Source: Pseudooctadecabacter sp. (GTDB taxonomy: Bacteria > Pseudomonadota > Alphaproteobacteria > Rhodobacterales > Rhodobacteraceae). Taken from it: a stretch of 64,000 nt of DNA. Of the stretch, positions 44,754 through 52,787 are shown piece by piece. The stretch lies in contig NZ_JAHDGE010000006.1 of assembly GCF_020627745.1 (NCBI RefSeq), positions 1 to 64,000 of the forward strand. The letters are read 5' to 3'. A program made the translations under genes and the position numbers. The notes beneath the pieces were generated by a model that searched no databases, was not told where the DNA came from, and was given only the letters and a program-made list of their open reading frames with translations. Positions within the stretch are counted from its first letter, which is position 1. Each line of letters opens with the position of its first letter.

Positions 44754-45962
44754 TCATCTTTTGATCAGGCTCCACTGTGTCACCGGCATGGACGGACGCC
44801 AGCCTGTGAACGTGCCAACCGGTTCGGCGCGATGGGTCTGCAGACGAACCAGATCGCCCCCATGGGTTTTGTGCAACGCAATCAACTGGGCTTCGCTTTC
44901 CAGCGTCACCGCATTTGCGACCACGCGCCCGAGGGGGCGCACTGCGGTCCAGACAGCCTCGAACGTCTCAAGCGACAGACCACCGCCGATAAACACCGCG
45001 TCGGGCGCTTCAAGACCCGCCAGCGCCTGGGGGACAGTGCCATCGATCAAATCCAGCTTCGGTGTGCCCAGCGCCAACGCATTTTCGGCGGCCATCGCCC
45101 GCCTGTCGGCACGGGGTTCGATGCCGATGGCGCGGGCGTAGCGCGCGGCGCGCATCCATTCGATGGCGACACTGCCACAGCCTGTGCCGATGTCCCACAA
45201 CAGCGCGCCGCGCATGGGCATCAGTTTCGCCAAAGTTGCGGCGCGGACCTCGCGTTTTGTCATGGTGCCGTCTGATTGGAACAAATCATCGGCGAGGCCC
45301 GGCACGCGGGGCAAGAGCGCTGCATCTGGTGCAGCAACGCAGTCGATACACAAGGTATTGAAGGCTGGCACCTCATGCGACCAGTCAGCGGCTGTGCCGT
45401 CAAACCGTTCTTCGCGGTCACCGCCCATGGCGGCCAGCACCGTCATGCGGGATCCGCCGAAGCCACGCTTGGTGAGGAAATCCGCGATCTGCCCGGGCGT
45501 TTCCGCGCCCGTCGTCAGGACGATAAGCTTCTGATCTGGTTGAATAAATGCAATCATTTGTTCAACCGGTCGGCCATGCACGGTGAGGGTTTCGACATCG
45601 GCCAGGGACCATCCCATCCGCGCAGCGGCCAGTTGAAAGGCGCTGAGTTGAGGGTGATAGACCAGTTCGGACGGGGGAATGGCGCGCCCGATGCGGGCCC
45701 CCACGGAGAACCACAAAGGATCGCCCGTGACCAGCACAACGGCACGACGACCTTTCAATGATTTCAAGGTGTTGACCATCGCATCAAAGGGCGAGGGCCA
45801 GGCGATGCGGTCAGCCGTCGGGTTGGCGGACAGAGTGTGATGACGGTCCCCGCCGACGATCACCTCAGCCGCTTCGACGATGGCGCGGGTGGCGGGGGTC
45901 AGGCCGTCCATCCCGTCCTCGCCGATGCCGACAATATGAAGCCACGGGGCCACGTTAACCAT
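44754..45962 (-). CDS. cobL: Precorrin-6B C5,15-methyltransferase (decarboxylating)
   Basis: A 402-residue two-domain enzyme. The N-terminal CbiE-like half begins WLHIVGIGEDGMDGLTPATR and contains VVLVTGDPLWFSVG; the C-terminal CbiT-like half has MTKREVRAATLAKLMPMRG, LLWDIGTGCGSVAIEWM and AVFIGGGLSLETFEAVW. It methylates C-5 and C-15 and removes the acetate carboxyl. The ATG at 45962 overlaps the cobH stop by eight bases. A longer open frame upstream is antisense noise or cobH in another frame. Confidence 0.94.
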   Translation of the reverse strand: MVNVAPWLHIVGIGEDGMDGLTPATRAIVEAAEVIVGGDRHHTLSANPTADRIAWPSPFDAMVNTLKSLKGRRAVVLVTGDPLWFSVGARIGRAIPPSELVYHPQLSAFQLAAARMGWSLADVETLTVHGRPVEQMIAFIQPDQKLIVLTTGAETPGQIADFLTKRGFGGSRMTVLAAMGGDREERFDGTAADWSHEVPAFNTLCIDCVAAPDAALLPRVPGLADDLFQSDGTMTKREVRAATLAKLMPMRGALLWDIGTGCGSVAIEWMRAARYARAIGIEPRADRRAMAAENALALGTPKLDLIDGTVPQALAGLEAPDAVFIGGGLSLETFEAVWTAVRPLGRVVANAVTLESEAQLIALHKTHGGDLVRLQTHRAEPVGTFTGWRPSMPVTQWSLIKR

Positions 45963-46596
45963 GAGCCACCTCCGGCAGTCCGGCGGCCAGCGCATTGACC
46001 GCAGCCGACGCCATGGCGGACCCACCTTTGCGGCCACGCAGGGCGACAAAATCCACGCCGCGCGGGTTGGCGGAGAGTTCGGCCTTGCTTTCGGCGGCAC
46101 CGACGAAGCCCACGGGAAAACCGAGGATGACGGCGGGTTTCGGAAAGCCCTGATCAAGGAGGTCCAGCAAATGAAAAAGCGCCGTGGGCGCATTGCCGAT
46201 GGCCACGACGGCCCCTTTGATGTGCGGCTCCCAAAACTCCACCGCAGCGGCAGACCGGGTATTGCCGATCTGTTTGGCGTGATCCGGTGTACGCGGGTCA
46301 TTGAGGGTGACGATGACGTCATTGCCCGCCGGAAGATAGCGGCGGATGATGCCCGCGCCGACCATTTCGCAATCACACAGGATGGGCGCACCATTTTGCA
46401 GGGCCGCGTGGCCGGTCATGGCAACATCGGAAGAGAACGCCAGACGGTCCGCAATCTCGACCATGCCGCAGGAATGGATGAGACGCGTGATGAGCGGGTG
46501 CATCCGGGCCGGGAAACGGTCCAGACGCGCCTCTTGCGCGACGGTCGCGAAAGACGCCGCATAGATGGCGCTGGGATCCTTTTCATAGGGGCGCAT
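45955..46596 (-). CDS. cobH: Precorrin-8X methylmutase
   Basis: A 213-residue CobH starting MRPYEKDPSAIYAASFATV, with the catalytic-His region RLIHSCGMVEIA, GAPILCDCEMVGAGI and FWEPHIKGAVVAIGNAPTALFHLLDL. It moves the methyl from C-11 to C-12 to form hydrogenobyrinic acid. The frame continues 11 codons upstream through a palindrome, but the ATG at 46596 begins the conserved protein. It overlaps cobL by eight bases. Confidence 0.95.
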   Translation of the reverse strand: MRPYEKDPSAIYAASFATVAQEARLDRFPARMHPLITRLIHSCGMVEIADRLAFSSDVAMTGHAALQNGAPILCDCEMVGAGIIRRYLPAGNDVIVTLNDPRTPDHAKQIGNTRSAAAVEFWEPHIKGAVVAIGNAPTALFHLLDLLDQGFPKPAVILGFPVGFVGAAESKAELSANPRGVDFVALRGRKGGSAMASAAVNALAAGLPEVAHG

Positions 46597-46597
46597 C

Positions 46598-46646
46598 TCA
46601 AAATTCCGGAATTTTGATCGGGGGGCCAAATTTCCGGAAATTTGGC
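46598..46646. repeat. Pair of perfect palindromes between cbiX and cobH
   Basis: TCAAAATTCCGGAATTTTGA (46598-46617) is a perfect 20-base palindrome. Seven bases on, a second perfect palindrome of 22 bases spans 46625-46646 with core AAATTTCCGGAAATTT. They fill nearly the whole gap between the cbiX stop (46663) and the cobH start (46596), where the cobH ribosome site should be. Confidence 0.85.
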
Positions 46647-46662
46647 GCCGCTGCTGAAGAGA

Positions 46663-47871
46663 TCACGGTTTGGACTTTCGAGCCGATTCCGGGCCATGGG
46701 GGTGTTTGGCGTGGGGGTATTCGGCGTGGTGATGATGGTGATGATCGCCATGGTCGTGATCATGGTGATGGTGGTGGTGATGCGCATGCTGCGCCTCAAG
46801 CCGGCACATGCCGGTGCAGAACGTGTCACACAGGCTGCAATCGGCGACGTTTGATCCCGGTGCGGAGGCACCCTGCCCTTCGACATGGTGGTGGTGCGAT
46901 TCCTGTATCGCCCCCACCTCGCCCTCGAACCCCACAACGGCGGTGCGGTATTTGCATAGCACGCAGGTGGGCGGCGGGGTGTCGTCAAAGGCGGGGTGAT
47001 TGCGCTGGTCGGGGGTGATGTGTTTGTGCTCCCCGTTTTCGAACGCCAGCACCTGTTCGCGGTAGCCGCAGATGCCACAGTTGGGGGGCGGATTCTTGCC
47101 CGTCTGTTCGATGATCCGTTCCGCGAAGGTTTCCAGCACCTTGGGGTGATCGCCCAGATAGCCCGCCTTGACGAATTGGATGTCAGGGTTGGCGTCGGCC
47201 ACACGGTCGGTGAAGCCGTAGATGCGGTCAATCAGAATGCCCGAGAACAGGAAATAGGGGAACACGACGATGCGTTTGTAGCCCAGCTTCGCGGCATGTT
47301 GCAGGCAAGGTTCCACCAGCGGGAAGGTCACGCCGGAATAGCCGACCTCGCACCAGCCAAAGCCGATCCCTTCGTGCAGCATCCGTGCGATTTTGGCGAC
47401 ATTGCCGTTGGCGTCGGGGTCGGACGCGCCGCGTCCGATGACCACAAGGCAGGTGTCGTGAAGGGAGACCTCACCATGATCCACGTTCGCCTGCGCCACG
47501 GCCTCCTGAATGCGACCGGCGGCAGCGGCGATCATCTTCGGGTCCACGCCTAGTTCGCGGCCATAGCTGATCTGCATGCCGTGTTTTGCGGCATAGGTGT
47601 TCAGCACCGTTGGAATGTCATTCTTTGAGTGCATGGCCGCAAAGAGCATACCGGGCACCGCCAGGATACGTTCACATCCGGCCTCTCGCAGCTTATCAAG
47701 GCCGTCGCGGATCACGGGGTTGGCAAATTCAAGATAGCCGTATTCCGTCTGCCAGTCTTTGGGCAGCAGCGCGGGCAGCTTGTCGGCCAGTGTGGCAAAT
47801 TCATCGACCGCGGATTGAGAGCGGGAGCCATGGCCGCAGATCATCACGCCGGTTTTGGGTGGGGTGGTCAT
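46663..47871 (-). CDS. cbiX: Sirohydrochlorin cobaltochelatase (CbiX long form) with Cys/His-rich tail
   Basis: A 402-residue CbiX. The catalytic core (1-255) has His14 in CGHGSR and His81 in FAAMHSKNDIP, and two homologous chelatase halves. The tail carries Cys pairs at 265/268, 303/306 and 345/348 plus 352 and 356, including two similar modules (CGICGYREQVLAFENG and CVLCKYRTAVVGFEGE), then a run dominated by His and Asp at 361-393. Long CbiX forms are known to carry an iron-sulfur site and a His-rich region. It inserts cobalt early, before ring contraction, or possibly iron for siroheme. Overlaps DUF6732 by four bases. Confidence 0.9.
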   Translation of the reverse strand: MTTPPKTGVMICGHGSRSQSAVDEFATLADKLPALLPKDWQTEYGYLEFANPVIRDGLDKLREAGCERILAVPGMLFAAMHSKNDIPTVLNTYAAKHGMQISYGRELGVDPKMIAAAAGRIQEAVAQANVDHGEVSLHDTCLVVIGRGASDPDANGNVAKIARMLHEGIGFGWCEVGYSGVTFPLVEPCLQHAAKLGYKRIVVFPYFLFSGILIDRIYGFTDRVADANPDIQFVKAGYLGDHPKVLETFAERIIEQTGKNPPPNCGICGYREQVLAFENGEHKHITPDQRNHPAFDDTPPPTCVLCKYRTAVVGFEGEVGAIQESHHHHVEGQGASAPGSNVADCSLCDTFCTGMCRLEAQHAHHHHHHHDHDHGDHHHHHHAEYPHAKHPHGPESARKSKP

Positions 47872-48083
47872 GCGGGGGCTTCCTCTGTTTCGTCGTCTTC
47901 GGCGGTGTCGTCCGTCTGCGCCTCATCGGCCTTCTTGCGCCCACCCAGCAAGGCAATGGCCCCGGCCAGCGCGATGCCGCCCAAGGCGATCCAGTGGCCA
48001 TGGCCTGCGACCTCCCCCAGATGGCCGATATGGGCCAAGGCGGGGGCTGGGCTAAGGATCAGGGCGGTGAGGATTGTCCGCAT
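47868..48083 (-). CDS. Small DUF6732-type membrane protein with His motif
   Basis: A 71-residue protein: a signal-like segment MRTILTALILSPAPALA, then HIGHLGEVAGHGHW, one hydrophobic helix (IALGGIALAGAIALLGG), and a charged acidic tail. I recognise it as the DUF6732 type that accompanies cob genes in Rhodobacterales. The His motif resembles the start of HupE/UreJ nickel-cobalt permeases. Its stop overlaps the cbiX ATG (ATGA). A role in cobalt delivery to CbiX is an inference. An in-frame extension upstream to 48269 lacks conservation. Confidence 0.75.
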   Translation of the reverse strand: MRTILTALILSPAPALAHIGHLGEVAGHGHWIALGGIALAGAIALLGGRKKADEAQTDDTAEDDETEEAPA

Positions 48084-48381
48084 GTGAGGTCTCCGTTCTC
48101 GGCACGCCAGAGGACCGCAGGTGCGGGTGGTTGACGATGTGCGCCCTTGGTCCCCGTTTTGGGTCAACCTTTGGCGCACCAACCGTTCTGGCCTGAAATA
48201 GGCGTCGTCTAGGCGCTGTTGTGCCTGACAGGCGGGAACGGGGCAAGAGCAGATGCGGCATCCGGACATCGGGACGCGACGACAGACATGTGCGTTTGCG
48301 CACCTTTTCTGCGCCCGCTTGGGCGTTTGCGTGCGCGGGTTGGCGGGCTATCTCAACCCCAAGCAATGAATGGAGGCCCTG
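48084..48381. other. Divergent intergenic region between the cbiX operon and the GST gene
   Basis: No gene is apparent in these 298 bases. There is an inverted repeat GTGCGCC / GGCGCAC (about 48139-48145 and 48172-48178) around a 26-base spacer. I looked for a cobalamin riboswitch on the minus strand and found no B12 box. Promoters for both directions must lie here. Confidence 0.6.
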
Positions 48382-49371
48382 ATGGGACAGCTCGTAGATG
48401 GTGAATGGCATGATGTTTGGTATGACACCAAATCAACCGGAGGCGCGTTCAAGCGTGACAATGCCAAGTTTCGCAACTGGATAACGGCGGACGGGTCTGC
48501 CGGGCCGTCCGGTGAGGGCGGGTTCAAGGCCGAAAGCGGGCGCTATCATCTGTATGTGTCTTATGCCTGCCCATGGGCGCACCGCGCCCTGGTCTTTCGC
48601 AAGCTGAAGGGGTTGGAAGACCACATTACGATCTCGGCCGTGCATCCTGATATGTTGTCGGATGGCTGGACGTTTGAAACCGATGACCACGGGGCCACGG
48701 GTGACACGCTTTATGGGCACGACTTTGCGCGCGATATTTATGTGCGGGCCAACCCGCAGGCCACGGGCCGCGTAACGGTACCGATCCTGTGGGACAAGGA
48801 ACGCGAAACGATTGTCAGCAACGAAAGCTCTGAAATCATTCGCATGTTCAATTCGGCATTTGACGGGATCACCGGCAACACCGATGACTATTGGCCCGAA
48901 GAAATGCGCGATGACATCGAAGAGGTGAATGCGCGGGTCTACGATACGGTCAACAATGGCGTCTACAAATCCGGCTTTGCCACCACGCAAGAGGCCTATG
49001 ACGCCGCCGTACATCCGCTGTTTGACAGTCTGGATTGGCTGGAGGAGCGGTTGGGAAAGGGTCGCTATCTGATGGGCGACCGGATGACAGAGGCTGATTG
49101 GCGGTTGTGGACCACGTTGATCCGCTTTGACATGGTCTATCACCAGCATTTCAAATGTAACCGCAAACGGATCATGGATTACCCGAACCTGATGGGATTC
49201 ACACGGGAGCTTTATCAGGTGCCCGGCGTCGCGGAGACGGTGAATATGGATCACATCGTGCGCCATTATCACTACAGCCACGAAAGCATTAACCCCAACC
49301 GCATCCTGCCGATCAATCCGGTGATTGATTTTGAGGCCCCGCACGGACGGGATGGGTTGAAGGCCGCTTAA
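48382..49371 (+). CDS. Glutathionyl-hydroquinone reductase (Xi-class GST, YqjG/ECM4-like)
   Basis: A 329-residue protein with the Xi-class GST active site: Cys63 in SYACPWAHRAL, followed by VTVPILWDKERETIVSNESSEIIRMFN and the C-terminal LIRFDMVYHQHFKCNRKRI. The family reduces glutathionyl-hydroquinones. The ATG at 48382 has GGAGG at the right distance; another ATG lies four codons upstream. It is the first plus-strand gene after the cbiX operon and precedes the DUF1636 and cobC genes. Confidence 0.93.
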   Translation: MGQLVDGEWHDVWYDTKSTGGAFKRDNAKFRNWITADGSAGPSGEGGFKAESGRYHLYVSYACPWAHRALVFRKLKGLEDHITISAVHPDMLSDGWTFETDDHGATGDTLYGHDFARDIYVRANPQATGRVTVPILWDKERETIVSNESSEIIRMFNSAFDGITGNTDDYWPEEMRDDIEEVNARVYDTVNNGVYKSGFATTQEAYDAAVHPLFDSLDWLEERLGKGRYLMGDRMTEADWRLWTTLIRFDMVYHQHFKCNRKRIMDYPNLMGFTRELYQVPGVAETVNMDHIVRHYHYSHESINPNRILPINPVIDFEAPHGRDGLKAA

Positions 49372-49413
49372 GATTGGGGTTGAAGTTGGCGGGACCTATG
49401 GAAAGGGCCCGCC

Positions 49414-49785
49414 ATGACGACCTGGATCACCATTTGCGACACCTGCAAACGCGAGGGTTGGGATGCGGCCTCTGGCCAGCCCACCGACGGGGAGGCTTTG
49501 GCCGCCTTGGTTGAGGCCGCCGCTGCGACCGCGGACGATGTCCGCACCCGCCGCGTGTCCTGCACCATGGGATGTGACCGCGCGTGTAACATCACGGTGC
49601 AGGCGGCGGGCAAGATCAACTATTCGCTTGGAACGTTCGAGGCCACGGCAGAAGACGCCGAAGCGATTGTTGAATACGCCGGCAAACACGCAGCCTCAGA
49701 GACGGGTCAGGTGCCTTACCGTGAATGGCCGCAGGGCGTGAAGGGCCATTTCGTGTCCCGCCACCAGCCACTGCCGGATGCCTGA
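49414..49785 (+). CDS. DUF1636 family thioredoxin-like, Cys-rich protein (copy 1)
   Basis: A 123-residue protein with cysteines at 8 and 11 (ICDTCKRE) and at 50, 54 and 58 (SCTMGCDRACNI), a spacing like thioredoxin-fold [2Fe-2S] ferredoxins. The C-terminus HFVSRHQPLP is family-typical. DUF1636 genes often accompany cobalamin genes. It overlaps cobC by eight bases, so they are co-translated. A redox or metal-carrier role in corrin synthesis is inferred; a second copy lies at 58983. Confidence 0.85.
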   Translation: MTTWITICDTCKREGWDAASGQPTDGEALAALVEAAAATADDVRTRRVSCTMGCDRACNITVQAAGKINYSLGTFEATAEDAEAIVEYAGKHAASETGQVPYREWPQGVKGHFVSRHQPLPDA

Positions 49786-50698
49786 GGGGCGCGATCATGG
49801 CGGGGGGCTGGATGCTGCGGTGGCCGTCTATGGCGGTGTGCGCGCGGAATGGCTGGACCTGAGTACCGGCATCAACCCGGTGCCTTATCCCGTGGGCAAG
49901 ATTTCCGCGGACGCATGGACCGCCCTGCCTGACAGCGGCGCGATGGACCGGTTGCTGGCAGCGGCACGCCGGTTCTGGGCTGTGCCAGAGCATTTGGACA
50001 TCGTGGCGGCCAATGGCGCTTCGGCGTTGATCGCCGCCATTCCCCATGTCTGGACAGGTCAGCGCGTGGCCATCCCCGGCCCCACTTACAACGAACACCG
50101 CGCCGCGTTTGAGGCCAATGGCTGGACCGTAAACGAGGACGCGCCCGACGTGCGGGTCATGGTTCATCCGAACAACCCCGACGGGCGAGTGTGGACGGCG
50201 CAGGATCTGGTGGGTCCCTGTGTTGTCGATGAAAGTTTCTGCGACGTCTGTCCTGACGCGAGCCTTCTGGGCGTTCAGTCCGATCAGATTACCCTCAAGA
50301 GTTTCGGGAAATTCTGGGGGCTGGCCGGTGCGCGGCTGGGCTTTGCGATCTGTACGCCGGAGATTGCCATGCGTCTGCGGGACCAGTTGGGTCCATGGGC
50401 TGTTGCAGGCCCTACCTTGGAGATCGGCACGCGCGCGTTGGAGGATGTGGCCTGGGCCGAGGCCACGCGGGACCGGCTGGCCGAAGGTGCCAAGCGGCTG
50501 GATGAATTGGTCGGTTGGGAATTGGTTGGCGGAACGGATTTGTTTCGCACGTATGAAGTTCCCGACGCCGCCGCCATGCAGGATAAACTGGCGCGCGGCC
50601 ATGTCTGGAGCCGCATTTTCCCCTATTCGAAAACATGGATCAGACTGGGCCTGCCCGCGCCTGACCGGTGGGACCAGCTTAAGGCGGCGCTGGGATGA
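49778..50698 (+). CDS. cobC: Threonine-phosphate decarboxylase
   Basis: A 306-residue PLP enzyme starting MPEGRDHGGGLDAAVAVYGG, with LDLSTGINPVPYP, HPNNPDGRVW and the PLP lysine region LKSFGKFWGLAGARLG. It decarboxylates L-threonine phosphate to (R)-1-amino-2-propanol phosphate for the corrin side chain. It overlaps the DUF1636 gene upstream (eight bases) and cobD downstream (four bases). Confidence 0.93.
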   Translation: MPEGRDHGGGLDAAVAVYGGVRAEWLDLSTGINPVPYPVGKISADAWTALPDSGAMDRLLAAARRFWAVPEHLDIVAANGASALIAAIPHVWTGQRVAIPGPTYNEHRAAFEANGWTVNEDAPDVRVMVHPNNPDGRVWTAQDLVGPCVVDESFCDVCPDASLLGVQSDQITLKSFGKFWGLAGARLGFAICTPEIAMRLRDQLGPWAVAGPTLEIGTRALEDVAWAEATRDRLAEGAKRLDELVGWELVGGTDLFRTYEVPDAAAMQDKLARGHVWSRIFPYSKTWIRLGLPAPDRWDQLKAALG

Positions 50699-51585
50699 TT
50701 GCGCTGGCAATGGTGCTGGATGCTGTGCTGGGAGAGCCTCGTTGGCTGTGGTCACGCCTGCCCCATCCGGCTGTTTTGATGGGCCGTGCGGTGGGCTGGC
50801 TGGATAGACGGTTGAACAACCGCACGCGGGCCGCGGGGGTGCTGGCCGTGGGCATTCTGGTCATCGGTGCGATTGGTTTAGGATTGGTTCTTGCGGCCCT
50901 GCCCGGTTGGTGGGCCGAGGTGCTGGTTGGTGCAATGTTGTTGGCGCAGCGGTCACTGGTGCAACACGTGCAGGCTGTGGGCGATGCGTTGCGCATCTCG
51001 CTGGGCGATGGACGGCGGGCTGTGGCCATGATCGTCGGGCGTGATGTGTCGCGGATGGAAGGCGACGCCGTTGCGCGGGCGGCAATCGAATCGGCGGCTG
51101 AGAATTTCAGCGACGGGGTGATTGCGCCGCTTTTTTGGTTTGTGGTCGCCGGACTGCCAGGGTTAATCGCTTATAAGGTGATCAACACGGCGGACAGCAT
51201 GGTCGGTTACCGGACCGAGACATATCAGGCCTTTGGCTGGGCGGCGGCACGGCTGGATGATGTGGTGAATTGGTTGCCTGCACGGATCACCGCCGCGCTG
51301 ATCCGCGCTGTCGCCCCGACCCGCGCCCCTTGGGCCGCAATCCGGGCCGATGCGGCGTTGCACCGGTCGCCCAATGCAGGCTGGCCGGAGGCCGCGATGG
51401 CACCGGCGCTGGGCGTGTCCCTGTCCGGCCCGCGCAGCTATGACGGCCGGATGGAGGATTTACCGTGGGTCCATGGCCCAGGCCGCAGGGATGTGGGGCC
51501 GGATGATATTGACGGGGCTATCCGGATTTTGTGGCGGGCCTGGGCATTAGCGCTGGTTTGTGTGCTGGTGATTGCGCTGCTTTGA
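50695..51585 (+). CDS. cobD: Adenosylcobinamide-phosphate synthase
   Basis: A 296-residue membrane protein of the CobD/CbiB family: MVLDAVLGEPRWLWSRLPHPAVLMGRAV, IVGRDVSRMEGDAVARAAIESAAENFSDGVI and LYKVINTADSMVGY-like sequence (here AYKVINTADSMVGYR). It joins the aminopropanol (phosphate) arm made by CobC to the corrin f-carboxyl. The ATG overlaps the cobC stop (ATGA). Confidence 0.95.
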   Translation: MIALAMVLDAVLGEPRWLWSRLPHPAVLMGRAVGWLDRRLNNRTRAAGVLAVGILVIGAIGLGLVLAALPGWWAEVLVGAMLLAQRSLVQHVQAVGDALRISLGDGRRAVAMIVGRDVSRMEGDAVARAAIESAAENFSDGVIAPLFWFVVAGLPGLIAYKVINTADSMVGYRTETYQAFGWAAARLDDVVNWLPARITAALIRAVAPTRAPWAAIRADAALHRSPNAGWPEAAMAPALGVSLSGPRSYDGRMEDLPWVHGPGRRDVGPDDIDGAIRILWRAWALALVCVLVIALL

Positions 51586-51626
51586 CCAGTCGTTAGGGTG
51601 GTGCGGACACATTTGGAGGATGAGTG

Positions 51627-52787
51627 ATGCGGGTTCTGACAGTTTTGGCGATATTGGCGGCAGGGCCTGTTGCGGCGCAGACCTGTGGCGGGTCCTGGTC
51701 CGCGTTCAAGGCGGGTCTGGTTGATGAGGCTGTGACGCTTGGGCTTGAGCGCGGTGTGGCGGAGCGGTTTCTGGCAAATGCCCAGCAGGACGCGGATGTG
51801 CTGCGGGCCGACCGCGCGCAGGGCGTGTTCCAACGCGATTTTGTCGACTTTTCGCGGCGGCTGATCTCAAACAACCGGATTGAAAACGCGCGGGCGCAGT
51901 CGCAGCGTCAGGACGCGATTTTTGACCGGATCGAGGCGGAACTGGGCATCCCCCGCGAGGTTCTGTTGGCCTTTTGGGCGTTCGAGACGGATTTTGGCGC
52001 GGTGCAGGGCAATTTCAACACGCGCAACGCGCTGGTGACATTGGCGCACGATTGCCGCAGACCCGAATTGTTCCGCCCGCAGATTTTCGCCGCGATGGAG
52101 CTGTTCGCACGCGGCGATCTGAACCCCGACACGACAACAGGCGCTTGGGCCGGTGAAATCGGGATGGTGCAGATGTTGCCCGGTGACATCATCGAAAACG
52201 GACGTGACGGGGACGGCGACGGGCAGGTGTCGTTGAAGACGTCTCCGCCTGATGCGCTGTTGTCGGGGGCGAGCGTGCTGTCCTCTCTGGGGTGGGTGCC
52301 GAACCAGCCATGGCTGCAAGAGGTCGTGGTGCCCGACGCGATGGATTGGTCCCTATCAGGCACGCAAACACGGCTGCCTGCGTCTGATTGGGCCGCAATG
52401 GGGGTGCAGGCGCGGGAGGGTGATCTGGCGCAGTTGCCCGCGTCTTTGATTTTGCCCATGGGGCGCAACGGGCCCGCGTTCCTCGCCTATCCGAATTTCG
52501 ATGTGTATTTCGAATGGAACCAGTCGTTCGTCTATGTCCTGACGGCGGCCTATTTCGCCACGAGGATCGGGGGCGCGCAGGTCTATGACGCCGGCAATCC
52601 CGCGCCGGGGCTTAGCGGGGACCAAATCCAGCAATTGCAGGAAAAGCTGCAAGCGCGCGGCTATGACGTGGGCGGGGCCGACGGTATTTTGGGGGCAAAA
52701 ACCCGTGCCGCCGTTCAGGCAGAACAACAGCGACTGGGCCTGCCCGCCGATGCGTGGCCCACGGCATCCTTGCTGGCACAGCTGTGA
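51627..52787 (+). CDS. Lytic murein transglycosylase (MltB type) with peptidoglycan-binding domain
   Basis: A 386-residue exported enzyme. A signal peptide ends near PVAAQ (residues 1-18); the SLT-like domain has the catalytic Glu120 in FWAFETDFGAVQGNF and WAGEIGMVQMLPGDI; a peptidoglycan-binding type 1 domain occupies about 328-384 (GDQIQQLQEKLQARGYDVGG). It cleaves glycan strands with anhydromuramyl ends. The ATG at 51627 follows GGAGGA; a GTG one codon earlier is an alternative. It ends in a TGATG junction with the next gene. Confidence 0.93.
   Translation: MRVLTVLAILAAGPVAAQTCGGSWSAFKAGLVDEAVTLGLERGVAERFLANAQQDADVLRADRAQGVFQRDFVDFSRRLISNNRIENARAQSQRQDAIFDRIEAELGIPREVLLAFWAFETDFGAVQGNFNTRNALVTLAHDCRRPELFRPQIFAAMELFARGDLNPDTTTGAWAGEIGMVQMLPGDIIENGRDGDGDGQVSLKTSPPDALLSGASVLSSLGWVPNQPWLQEVVVPDAMDWSLSGTQTRLPASDWAAMGVQAREGDLAQLPASLILPMGRNGPAFLAYPNFDVYFEWNQSFVYVLTAAYFATRIGGAQVYDAGNPAPGLSGDQIQQLQEKLQARGYDVGGADGILGAKTRAAVQAEQQRLGLPADAWPTASLLAQL

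Noticed and set aside
45963-46394. Upstream extension of the cobL frame
   Set aside because: It overlaps cobH in another frame and gives a Ser/Pro/Arg-rich sequence; the CobL homology starts at the ATG at 45962.
46690-46800. Repetitive GTG/ATG/CAT-rich sequence that could suggest a microsatellite or CRISPR
   Set aside because: It is the coding sequence of the His-rich CbiX tail on the minus strand; the same applies to 60055-60145 in cobW. No spacer-repeat structure exists.
48084-48381. Possible second cobalamin riboswitch ahead of DUF6732-cbiX
   Set aside because: No B12 box or GGGAA/CCACTG blocks were found on either strand; only a simple inverted repeat is present.
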